35,764 nt of DNA. Origin: Prevotella sp. (GTDB taxonomy: Bacteria; Bacteroidota; Bacteroidia; Bacteroidales; Bacteroidaceae). A program made the translations under genes and the position numbers. The notes beneath the pieces were generated by a model, which made no database searches, was not told the origin of the DNA, and worked only from the letters and a program-made list of their open reading frames with translations. Below are positions 15,962 to 23,889 of this stretch, one piece after another. The first letter of the stretch is position 1; every line of letters starts with the position of its first letter. The stretch covers positions 1 to 35,764 of the forward strand of contig JAGAWQ010000051.1 in NCBI GenBank assembly GCA_017941345.1. The letters run 5' to 3'.

Positions 15962-17341
15962 TTATTTATGATTGAGAATATTTGTGATTTCGGGCACTAG
16001 GTTGTCTAAGTCGCCGGCGCCAAGGACGATGAGTACGTCGAACGAGTGCTGCTGGACAAACTGCAGCACATCGGCCTTCTGAATCATCTGCTTCTCAACA
16101 CCAGGTGCTAAGTTGTCGTAGATGAGCTGCGACGTGACACCCTCAATGGGCAGTTCGCGTGCAGGGTATATCTCGGTCAGAACGACCTCGTCGAGCTGGC
16201 TCAGCGCATCGGCAAAGTCCTTATAGAAGTCGCGCGTACGGGTATAGAGGTGTGGCTGGAAGATGGCCGTAATCTTGCGGTTCTTGTACAGCTCGCGAAT
16301 ACTCTTGGCGCTTTGGTAAATCTCCTTCGGGTGGTGAGCATAGTCGGAAAGGAACACCAGGCGGTCGTTCTTAATCTTGAAGTCGAAGCGGCGGTCAACG
16401 CCTCCGTAGGTCATCATGCCATAACGCAGTTCGTCTGCTGTACAGCCTGCCAACTGGGCCATAGCCATAGCGGCAACGCCATTCTCGATATTGATGGGAA
16501 TGGGCTGTCCGAGTTCTACATTCTTGACCGACTCGATGGGTGAGATGAAGTCGAAGGTAATCTCGCCGTTCTCGATGCGGACGTTCTCAGCATGGAAGTC
16601 GCCTTCGCTGAGGGCGTAGTCGTAACGACGCACACCTGCGGGCAGATTCTCCTTCATCTCCAAATCACGATGGATAATCAGCGCACCTTCTGGCTTAATC
16701 AGTTCGGTATAGTGGCGGAAACTCTCCAGATAGGCCTCCTTGGTGCCGTAGATGTCCAGATGGTCGGGGTCTGTAGAGGTTATCACCGTCATGTAGGGCG
16801 ACAGCCAGTGGAACGAGCGGTCGAACTCGTCGGCCTCGATGACTACGAAGTCGGAGTCGCTGAGGATATAGTTCGTTCCGTAGTTCTTGGAGATACCGCC
16901 CAGGAAGGCGTTGCAGTCCAGCTGGCTCTGGTGCATGATGTGTGCACACATCGTGCTCGTTGTCGTCTTTCCATGGGTACCTGCCACACACAGTCCCTTG
17001 TGCTCGTGTGTCAGCGTGCCTAATACCTGGGCGCGCTTCTGAATCTCAAAACCGTTCTTGCGGAAGAACTGCAGCTCCTGATGCTCCTCGGGAATGGCGG
17101 GAGTAAAGATGACCAGACACGAGGCGGCATCGCGGCAGGCCTGGGGAATCATGTCTATATCCTCGTCGTAATGGATGAGCATGCCTTCCTGCTCCAACTG
17201 TTTGGTCAGCGCACTCGGGGTCTTGTCGTAACCAGCCACAACAAGCCCTTTCTTGAGAAAGTAGCGGGCAATGGCACTCATTCCGATGCCACCGGCTCCT
17301 ACGAAATATACTGCTTTAATATCCTTGATGTTCACTTTCAC
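15962..17341 (-). CDS. murC: UDP-N-acetylmuramate--L-alanine ligase MurC
   Basis: Cytoplasmic ATP-dependent ligase that adds the first amino acid, L-Ala, to UDP-MurNAc in peptidoglycan synthesis. It is 459 residues with the N-terminal Rossmann motif VGAGGIGMSAIA (14-25), the ATP P-loop GTHGKTTT (121-128), the central Mur ligase domain and the C-terminal domain with DYAHHPKE. The start is unusual. The first usable codon is GTG at 17339-17341 (GTG AAA GTG AAC), with an alternative GTG two codons later and a TGA just upstream. This GTG is supplied by the end of the heptamer repeat that spans the murG stop codon. Confidence 0.97.
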   Translation of the reverse strand: MKVNIKDIKAVYFVGAGGIGMSAIARYFLKKGLVVAGYDKTPSALTKQLEQEGMLIHYDEDIDMIPQACRDAASCLVIFTPAIPEEHQELQFFRKNGFEIQKRAQVLGTLTHEHKGLCVAGTHGKTTTSTMCAHIMHQSQLDCNAFLGGISKNYGTNYILSDSDFVVIEADEFDRSFHWLSPYMTVITSTDPDHLDIYGTKEAYLESFRHYTELIKPEGALIIHRDLEMKENLPAGVRRYDYALSEGDFHAENVRIENGEITFDFISPIESVKNVELGQPIPINIENGVAAMAMAQLAGCTADELRYGMMTYGGVDRRFDFKIKNDRLVFLSDYAHHPKEIYQSAKSIRELYKNRKITAIFQPHLYTRTRDFYKDFADALSQLDEVVLTEIYPARELPIEGVTSQLIYDNLAPGVEKQMIQKADVLQFVQQHSFDVLIVLGAGDLDNLVPEITNILNHK

Positions 17342-17369
17342 TTTTCACTTTTCGTTTTTCACTTTTCAC
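17342..17369. repeat. Four tandem TTTTCAC-type heptamers at the murG/murC junction
   Basis: Units at 17342-17348, 17349-17355 (variant TTTTCGT), 17356-17362 and 17363-17369. The murG stop codon (17359-17361) lies inside the array, and the adjacent bases give the murC GTG start. Same unit, copy number and stop-codon overlap as at 176-203. Confidence 0.9.
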
Positions 17370-18465
17370 TTAACTTTATCACTTCTTTTGCTATGATTTC
17401 GGCCGAGTCGGGAAGGGCCATTTTCAAAATGTTCTCATGCAGGCTCTGCAACTTGGCTGCGTCTTGAACGGTGTCAATAGCCAGGGGAACGAGAATCTTT
17501 GCGGCCTCGACATCCTTGACATATAGTGCCGCCTGCTTGTTGACCAGTGCCATAGCATTCTTCGTCTGATGGTCTTCCGCTACATTAGGCGAGGGAACGA
17601 GGATGACGGGTTTGCCCAGGAGACAGAACTCGCTGATGGAACCTGCTCCTGCCCGACTTACCACAAGGTCGGCTGCCTTGTAAGCGGCACCCATGTCGCT
17701 GATGAAATCGGTGATGACCAAGTTGGGGACGTCATGTCCCTTCATCCGCTCGCTAATCTCAGCACTATAGTACTTGCCTGTCTGCCAGACGAACTGGACA
17801 TTGCTTTGACGAATCTGCTCCAAGTACTGCAATACACTCTCGTTGAGCGTGCGTGCTCCAAGGCTGCCGCCTACAATGAGCACAGTCTTCTTGGACGGGT
17901 CAAGTCCAAAAGACTTTACAGCCTCGTCGTGACTGATTGTCGTTTCGAGTAGTTGCTGGCGAACGGGGTTGCCAGTCATCATGATTTTATCAGCCGGGAA
18001 GAATCGCTCCATACCCTCGTAGGCCACACATATCTTCGAGGCGCTGCGAGCTAACGTCTTATTGGCTAAGCCGGCATAGCTGTTCTGTTCCTGTAAGAGG
18101 GTGGGGATGCCCAGACTGTTGGCTGCACCAAGGGCTGCGCTGCTGGCATAGCCTCCAACACCTACAGCGACCTGAGGCTTGAACTGGCGCAGAATCCGCT
18201 TAGCCATCCACTTGCTCTTCAGATAGTCAACCGCCACACCGATATTGCCCGGTCTCCACAGCGGACGGAGAAAGCCGCGAATAGGCAGGCCTTTTATTTC
18301 ATAGCCAGCAGCAGGCACGCGTTGCATCTCCATGCGTCCTAAAGCTCCTACAAACAAAATCTTAGCCTCGGGGCGTAGAGCCTTGACAGCATTTGCTATC
18401 GATACTGCGGGGAAGATATGTCCTCCCGTTCCACCTCCACTGATAACTACTCTTAACTCACTCAT
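17359..18465 (-). CDS. murG: UDP-GlcNAc:lipid I transferase MurG
   Basis: Peripheral inner-membrane glycosyltransferase that adds GlcNAc to lipid I to make lipid II. The protein is 368 residues with the N-terminal glycine loop GGGTGGHIFPA (10-20), the lipid-phosphate binding region, and the C-terminal UDP-GlcNAc site including VVSRAGAGSISEF and GKPVILVPSPNVAEDHQ. The ATG is at 18463-18465. A TAATTTTGC box (18490-18498, minus strand) lies in the 49-bp gap after ftsW, so the gene may have its own internal promoter. It runs into the murC leader repeat at its 3' end. Confidence 0.98.
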   Translation of the reverse strand: MSELRVVISGGGTGGHIFPAVSIANAVKALRPEAKILFVGALGRMEMQRVPAAGYEIKGLPIRGFLRPLWRPGNIGVAVDYLKSKWMAKRILRQFKPQVAVGVGGYASSAALGAANSLGIPTLLQEQNSYAGLANKTLARSASKICVAYEGMERFFPADKIMMTGNPVRQQLLETTISHDEAVKSFGLDPSKKTVLIVGGSLGARTLNESVLQYLEQIRQSNVQFVWQTGKYYSAEISERMKGHDVPNLVITDFISDMGAAYKAADLVVSRAGAGSISEFCLLGKPVILVPSPNVAEDHQTKNAMALVNKQAALYVKDVEAAKILVPLAIDTVQDAAKLQSLHENILKMALPDSAEIIAKEVIKLSEK

Positions 18466-18489
18466 ATCTTTGTTGTTATAAAGAACCTT

Positions 18490-18498
18490 GCAAAATTA
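18490..18498 (-). promoter_or_regulatory. Internal promoter box upstream of murG
   Basis: Minus-strand TAATTTTGC, preceded by TTTG, lies 24 bp upstream of the murG ATG. It sits in one of the larger gaps inside the dcw cluster, whose other junctions are mostly under 15 bp. It would supply extra transcription of murG-murC-ftsQ-ftsA-ftsZ. Confidence 0.5.
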
Positions 18499-18514
18499 CA
18501 AATTATATTTCTGA

Positions 18515-19768
18515 TTATCGAACGTTTGATTTGATATTTTCTTCTTTCTTCATTTTTGCTGAACGACTGACACTTAGAATGGCTCCGATGTAGGCGCAAT
18601 TGATGATGGTCGACGTTCCACCCTTGGAGATGAGTGGCAACGGCTGACCTGTTACAGGAGCCAGTCCGACGGCTACCATCATGTTGAAGGTGGCTTGAAT
18701 GACCAGCAAAAGTCCGAGTCCCATGGCCAAGAAGGCCGGGAAGTTGTTCTCGCAACGGCTGGCTATACGCGCACAGCGGTAGAGCAGGATGATGTAGAGG
18801 AAAACTACAGCGGCAGCCCCTATGATGCCTAACTCCTCAATGACAATGGCAAAGATGAAGTCGGAGAAGGCCTGTGACAGGAAGTCGCGCTCGGTACTCT
18901 TGCCTGGTCCCTTGCCAATCACTCCGCTGGAGACGATGGCAATATTGGCATGAGCCACCTGTGCGTCTTTGTCGAGGTCGTATTCCTGTGGCGATACATC
19001 GTCCTTGCCAAAGTTTAGGATACGGGCTTTCCATGTGTCTGCACGGTGCAGAATTTTCTCTATCTTGGTTTTCTTCTTCTTGGGTTGGTCCACCTGTTCT
19101 ACCTTGGCCACCTCCTGTTCCTCCTGTGACTTGTCATGACCTACAATCATGACCGTAGAGATGACAAACACGCCAAAGACAATGATGACGGCAGCCAGGC
19201 GACCCAGCTGTTGCATAGGTACGAGGCCAATGAACATCATAAGAAAGACAACGGCAAAGAGCAGGGCTGCGGTCGACAGATTTTCCAACCCTATCAGCAA
19301 ACAGGTAGGGATGGTAATCCACATAATCCATTTGAAGGCATTTCGGTCAGCACCCTTCTCGTTCTGCATCGCGCTGAGAATCTGAGCCACGACCAGCACG
19401 ATGGTTCCCTTGGCAATCTCGGAAGGTTGTATGGTAATCGGTCCTATGCGAATCCAGCGTGAGGCATCATTGGTGCTCTCGCCACCTCCTAAAGCTACTA
19501 TGAGGAGCATCAGACCTGTAATGAGCATGAGGAACGGGGTCATCAGCTTGAAGTAGCGACAGGGGATATTGAGCGTGATGATGGTTATTGCGGCACCAAA
19601 GGCGATGGTTAAGGCATGGTAGGCTATGGGGCCGATGTAGTTCTGGCTCTTGTACGTCAGTCCGCTGGAAGCCGAGAAGACCTCCACAATACTAATCATA
19701 CAGAGGAAGAAGAACACCATCCAGATGACCTTGTCGCCCTTGAAAATCCTGCCTATCTTTTTATTCAT
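18515..19768 (-). CDS. ftsW: Septal peptidoglycan polymerase FtsW (SEDS family)
   Basis: Multi-pass inner-membrane glycosyltransferase that polymerises lipid II at the septum together with the class B PBP. It is 417 residues with about ten membrane helices. Family motifs include IQPSEIAK (113-120) and AFSDFIFAIVIEELG (300-314), where the Asp303 region corresponds to the catalytic loop. A hydrophilic, Lys/Glu-rich insert of about 55 residues (211-265) enlarges the extracytoplasmic loop before the catalytic loop. Long loops of this type occur in Bacteroidota. It lies between murD (6 bp gap) and murG. The neighbouring ftsI homologue upstream is its probable transpeptidase partner. Confidence 0.95.
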   Translation of the reverse strand: MNKKIGRIFKGDKVIWMVFFFLCMISIVEVFSASSGLTYKSQNYIGPIAYHALTIAFGAAITIITLNIPCRYFKLMTPFLMLITGLMLLIVALGGGESTNDASRWIRIGPITIQPSEIAKGTIVLVVAQILSAMQNEKGADRNAFKWIMWITIPTCLLIGLENLSTAALLFAVVFLMMFIGLVPMQQLGRLAAVIIVFGVFVISTVMIVGHDKSQEEQEVAKVEQVDQPKKKKTKIEKILHRADTWKARILNFGKDDVSPQEYDLDKDAQVAHANIAIVSSGVIGKGPGKSTERDFLSQAFSDFIFAIVIEELGIIGAAAVVFLYIILLYRCARIASRCENNFPAFLAMGLGLLLVIQATFNMMVAVGLAPVTGQPLPLISKGGTSTIINCAYIGAILSVSRSAKMKKEENIKSNVR

Positions 19769-19774
19769 ACCTTA

Positions 19775-21106
19775 TTATAGATTTCTTGCGAGTTCCTTAA
19801 ACTGCTCACCGCGGTCTTCCATGTTCTTGAACAGGTCGAAAGAGGCGCAGCAGGGGGAGAGCAGTACCGTCATGCCCGGTTCTGCCATCTCGTAGCAAGC
19901 CTCGATGCACTCCTTCATGGAGTGGGTGTCGCGAACGGGAATGCCCAGCGAGTCGAAGTTGTCGTGCAACTTCTGGTTATCGGCACCGAGGTAGACCAGT
20001 CCGGCACATTTCTCACGTACCAGCGGCTTGATGGGGTCGTAGTCGTTGCCCTTGTCCTTACCGCCAATGATGAGAATGGTCTTGGTCTTCATCGACTCCA
20101 ACGCATACCAACAGGCGTCGACGTTGGTGGCCTTTGAGTCGTTGACGTATTGCACGCCACGAACGGTACATACCTTCTCCAGACGGTGCTCAACACCCGG
20201 GAAGTCGCTCAATGACTTGCGAATGGCTTCCTTCTTGATGCCTGCAATATTGGTGGCAATACCGGCAGCCAGCGAGTTGTAGATATTATGCTTACCCGTC
20301 AGGCTCAGCGATTCCTGTTCCATATTGAATGGTTCGGGCTTTTCAATCTTATACTGTCCCTCTTCAATGTAACCGATAGACCCTTTCTCCTTCAGTTCTG
20401 AGAATGGATATTGGACGGCTTGTATGTCGTATTTCTCCAACTCCTTTTTAATCACAGGGTCGTCGTTCCAATAGATGAAAGCATCCTGTGGAGTCTGGTT
20501 CTGGATGATGCGCATCTTCGAGTCGACGTAGTTCTGCATCTTGAAGTCATAGCGGTCCAGATGGTCGGGGGTGATATTCAGCAAGATAGCAATGTTGGCA
20601 CGGAAGTCGTACATGTTGTCGAGCTGGAATGAGCTCAACTCGATGATGTAGTATTCGTGCGGGTCTTCAGCCACCTGCAGGGCCAGCGAGTTGCCGATGT
20701 TACCAGCCAGACCTGCGTCGTAGCCAGCCTGCTTAAAGATATGGTAGATAAGGCTGGTCGTTGTGGTTTTGCCGTTCGACCCCGTGATGCAAATCATCTT
20801 GGAGTCGGTATAGCGACCAGCAAACTCTATCTCGCTGATGATATGGATGCCCTTGCCCTTGATTTTCTGTATCATAGGGGCAGTTTCAGGGATACCTGGA
20901 CTCTTGATAACCTCGTCGGCATTCAGGATTTTCTCCTCGGTATGCTGGCCTTCCTCCCATTCTATCTGGTGGTCATCCATCAGTTTCTTATACTTATCGT
21001 GAATCTTCGACATGTCGCTGACGAAGACCTCAAAGCCTTCTTTCTTGGCGAGAACGGAAGCACCCGCACCGCTCTCTCCTGCTCCTAAAATGACAATCCT
21101 TTTCAT
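19775..21106 (-). CDS. murD: UDP-MurNAc-L-alanine--D-glutamate ligase MurD
   Basis: Cytoplasmic ATP-dependent ligase adding D-Glu to UDP-MurNAc-L-Ala. It has 443 residues with an N-terminal Rossmann motif LGAGESGAGASVLA (7-20), P-loop GSNGKTTT (109-116), the central domain with ITPDHLDRYD, and the C-terminal domain with GVEHRLEKV, NDSKATNVD and LLSPCCASFDLF. The ATG overlaps the mraY stop by 4 bp (21103-21106), so the two are translationally coupled. Length and motifs are normal. Confidence 0.98.
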   Translation of the reverse strand: MKRIVILGAGESGAGASVLAKKEGFEVFVSDMSKIHDKYKKLMDDHQIEWEEGQHTEEKILNADEVIKSPGIPETAPMIQKIKGKGIHIISEIEFAGRYTDSKMICITGSNGKTTTTSLIYHIFKQAGYDAGLAGNIGNSLALQVAEDPHEYYIIELSSFQLDNMYDFRANIAILLNITPDHLDRYDFKMQNYVDSKMRIIQNQTPQDAFIYWNDDPVIKKELEKYDIQAVQYPFSELKEKGSIGYIEEGQYKIEKPEPFNMEQESLSLTGKHNIYNSLAAGIATNIAGIKKEAIRKSLSDFPGVEHRLEKVCTVRGVQYVNDSKATNVDACWYALESMKTKTILIIGGKDKGNDYDPIKPLVREKCAGLVYLGADNQKLHDNFDSLGIPVRDTHSMKECIEACYEMAEPGMTVLLSPCCASFDLFKNMEDRGEQFKELARNL

Positions 21107-22374
21107 CTTACTTTCAATGTGATAATGGTTAATGCTGCTAATATAATGCTGACAATCCAGAAACGGATGGTTATCTTCGACTCATGGAAGGGGCGATGAG
21201 GCCATCCTTTCAGAATATAAGTACTCGTGGCATCGAGCTGTGAGTCGAGCCGACGGAACGTATCGTGAATTGGGGTAGCCCGGAACACGCGAACGCGCTT
21301 GCCCTTGCGCTTCTGAATCTTGAACCATTGGGTCTGGATGATGACGCTGAGGCTCTCGATGAAGAAGATGCCACAGAGGATAATCAACATCAGCTCCTTG
21401 TGGATAATCAAGGCACATACACCAATGATACCGCCAATGGTCAGCGAACCCGTATCGCCCATAAATACCTGGGCGGGGTAGGCGTTGTACCACAGGAAAC
21501 CTATCATGGCCCCGATGAAGGCACTAAGGAAGACTACAAGTTCCTCAGAATGTGGAATATACATGATGTCGAAGTAGGCCGCATAGACGATGTGCGACGA
21601 GACGTAGGCGAACACCATCAGGGCTATACCGATGATGGCTGAGTTTCCGGCACACATACCATCCATACCATCGTTCAGATTCGCGCCATTTGATACTGCT
21701 GTAACGACAATAATCGTCATGAGGACAAACAGAACCCATCCTGCTGCCACCTTGTACTTTCCGCAGAAGGCCATGACGTCAGAGTAGTTCAGGTTGTGGT
21801 TTTTGATGAAGGGAATCGTGGTCTGCAGCGACTTCACAGCTTGTGGCTTGTGCTTGACCACCACCTCTTTGTTCTGTTGGGGTACTGAGGTGTTCTCGCG
21901 GACAACGGCATCAGGACTGAGCCATAGCGTCAGACCTACGATGAAGCCGATGCTTACCTGTCCGATGATTTTATAGATGCCTTTCAGACCTTCCTTATTC
22001 TTCTTGAATATCTTGATGTAGTCGTCCATGAAGCCAAGGAAACCGAGCCAGACGGTTGTCACAATCATCAACAGCAGGTAGGTGTTGCGCATACGACCTA
22101 ACAGCAGGACAGGAACCAGTATGGACACAATGATGATGATACCGCCCATGGTGGGCACACCTTTCTTCTCGACACCAAAGGGGTCAATACTTGCGTCGCG
22201 GGCTGTCTCGGAAATGTTGCGACGCTTCATCCACTTGATGAAGTACTCGCCAAACCATGCTGAGATAATCAGCGACAAGATGAGGGCGAGTAGAGAACGG
22301 AACGAGATATACGACCAGATGTGTGCTCCTGGAATATCGTACTGCTCTAAGAATCTGAAGATATAGTATAGCAT
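21103..22374 (-). CDS. mraY: Phospho-MurNAc-pentapeptide transferase MraY
   Basis: Integral membrane enzyme that transfers phospho-MurNAc-pentapeptide to undecaprenyl phosphate, making lipid I. It is 423 residues, longer than the roughly 360 of E. coli. Catalytic motifs are present: the DD of GFMDDYIKIFKKNKEGLKG (Asp117/118), NGANLNDGMDG (229-239) and FMGDTGSLTIGG (304-315, Asp307). The extra length is mostly a hydrophilic insert at about 153-200 (from SPDAVVRENTS to NLNYSDVM) between membrane helices. It is preceded by an 8-bp repeat leader after murE and overlaps murD at its end. Confidence 0.97.
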   Translation of the reverse strand: MLYYIFRFLEQYDIPGAHIWSYISFRSLLALILSLIISAWFGEYFIKWMKRRNISETARDASIDPFGVEKKGVPTMGGIIIIVSILVPVLLLGRMRNTYLLLMIVTTVWLGFLGFMDDYIKIFKKNKEGLKGIYKIIGQVSIGFIVGLTLWLSPDAVVRENTSVPQQNKEVVVKHKPQAVKSLQTTIPFIKNHNLNYSDVMAFCGKYKVAAGWVLFVLMTIIVVTAVSNGANLNDGMDGMCAGNSAIIGIALMVFAYVSSHIVYAAYFDIMYIPHSEELVVFLSAFIGAMIGFLWYNAYPAQVFMGDTGSLTIGGIIGVCALIIHKELMLIILCGIFFIESLSVIIQTQWFKIQKRKGKRVRVFRATPIHDTFRRLDSQLDATSTYILKGWPHRPFHESKITIRFWIVSIILAALTIITLKVR

Positions 22375-22380
22375 ATTTTT

Positions 22381-22404
22381 CGTTATTTCGTTATGACGTT
22401 ATTT
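22381..22404. repeat. Three tandem octamers at the murE/mraY junction
   Basis: CGTTATTT, CGTTATGA, CGTTATTT in tandem, followed by CG. The array fills most of the 35-bp gap between the murE stop and the mraY ATG. On the minus strand it is an AT-rich leader of AAATAACG units. Confidence 0.8.
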
Positions 22405-22409
22405 CGAAG

Positions 22410-23864
22410 TCATGATTGGAATATTTCTCTTACCACCTCTCTGTCGTCAAAATGGTGCTTGACACCCTTGATTTCCTGATAGTCCTCATGACCTTTTCCG
22501 GCTATGAGAATGACATCGCCCTTCTCAGCCATCATCGTAGCAGTACGGATGGCTTCACGACGGTCTACAATGCTGACCACTTTCTTCATCTGCTGGGGGG
22601 TGAGACCTGCCAGCATATCGTTGATGATGTCTTGTGGCTCTTCGTTACGAGGGTTGTCGGAGGTGATAATGACGCGGTCGCTCTGCTTTGCGGCTTCCTT
22701 TGCCATCAATGGACGCTTGCCCTTGTCACGATTGCCGCCTGCCCCACAGACTGTGATGATTTTTCCCTGCTTACCCTCTAACACCTCGTGGATGGCATTG
22801 AGCACATTCTCCAATGCATCGGGGGTATGGGCATAGTCAACGATGGCTGTAACTCCTTCTTTTGAGCGGATAGGCTCTAGGCGTCCTGCTACGCTTTTCA
22901 GGGTACTCAGCACAACGAGGATGTCGTCGGGCTGCTTGCCTAACATGACTGCAGCACCATAGACGGCCAACAGGTTAGAGACATTGAACTTGCCGATGAA
23001 TTGTACACCTACCTCGTGACCATTAATCTCGAGGTACATACCCTCAAAGTGGCATTCGATGATGCGGGCACGGAAATCAGCCATCGTACGGGTGGAGTAA
23101 GTCTTCACCTGAGCCTTCGTGTTCTGCACCATGACTCTACCGTTCTTATCGTCAGCATTGGTAATGGCAAAGGCGTCCTTCGTAAGACCATCGAAGAAGG
23201 CTTTCTTGGCATCGCGATAGTTCTCGAAGGTCTTGTGGTAGTCCAGATGGTCACGTGTCAGGTTGGTGAACAGTCCACCCGCAAACTTCAGACCTCCGAT
23301 GCGCTTCTGTGCAATGGCGTGACTGGAGCATTCCATAAAGGCATATTCGCAACCAGCCTCTACCATCAGGTGCAACAGGTGGTTTAGTTCTATGGGGTCT
23401 GGTGTCGTATGGTCGGCAGGAATGGGCTCTCCCTCAATGTAGTTGCACACCGTAGAGAGCAGTCCGCACTTGTGACCGAACTGACGGAACATATTATATA
23501 ATAAGGTGGCAATGGTGGTCTTGCCATTAGTGCCCGTGACGCCAACCAGCTTCAACTTCTGCGAAGGCTCCCCATAGAAGACTGTGGCGACAGGACCTAC
23601 GGTGTCCTCTGTTGAAGCAACCTGAACGTAGGTCACACCTGTCTGGCGTTCCTCGGGCATATCTTCGCAGAGCACGGCCTTAGCCCCAAGCTCCAAAGCC
23701 TTGGGGATAAAGATATGACCATCAGTCTGGGTACCCTTCATGGCAACAAAGAGATGGCCGTTCTCTATTTTGCGTGAATCGATATTCACACCTGTTATCT
23801 CTATCTCTGCATCACCAACAATCGTGATGGGCTTGACATTTTTAAGCAGTTCGCTTAGTTTCAT
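22410..23864 (-). CDS. murE: UDP-MurNAc-tripeptide synthetase MurE (meso-diaminopimelate type)
   Basis: Cytoplasmic ligase adding the third residue of the peptidoglycan stem. It is 484 residues with GTNGKTTI P-loop (111-118), the UDP-MurNAc domain with NIDSRKI, the HTTPDP region, and the C-terminal motif SDNPRNEEP. The DNPR tetrapeptide (403-406) is the known signature for meso-diaminopimelate rather than L-lysine. This agrees with a Gram-negative type wall. It lies 25 bp after the PBP gene with AAGGTG a few bases before its ATG. murF, which usually follows in many phyla, is not here. Confidence 0.97.
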   Translation of the reverse strand: MKLSELLKNVKPITIVGDAEIEITGVNIDSRKIENGHLFVAMKGTQTDGHIFIPKALELGAKAVLCEDMPEERQTGVTYVQVASTEDTVGPVATVFYGEPSQKLKLVGVTGTNGKTTIATLLYNMFRQFGHKCGLLSTVCNYIEGEPIPADHTTPDPIELNHLLHLMVEAGCEYAFMECSSHAIAQKRIGGLKFAGGLFTNLTRDHLDYHKTFENYRDAKKAFFDGLTKDAFAITNADDKNGRVMVQNTKAQVKTYSTRTMADFRARIIECHFEGMYLEINGHEVGVQFIGKFNVSNLLAVYGAAVMLGKQPDDILVVLSTLKSVAGRLEPIRSKEGVTAIVDYAHTPDALENVLNAIHEVLEGKQGKIITVCGAGGNRDKGKRPLMAKEAAKQSDRVIITSDNPRNEEPQDIINDMLAGLTPQQMKKVVSIVDRREAIRTATMMAEKGDVILIAGKGHEDYQEIKGVKHHFDDREVVREIFQS

Positions 23865-23889
23865 ACACCTTATTTATATATTAATACAT

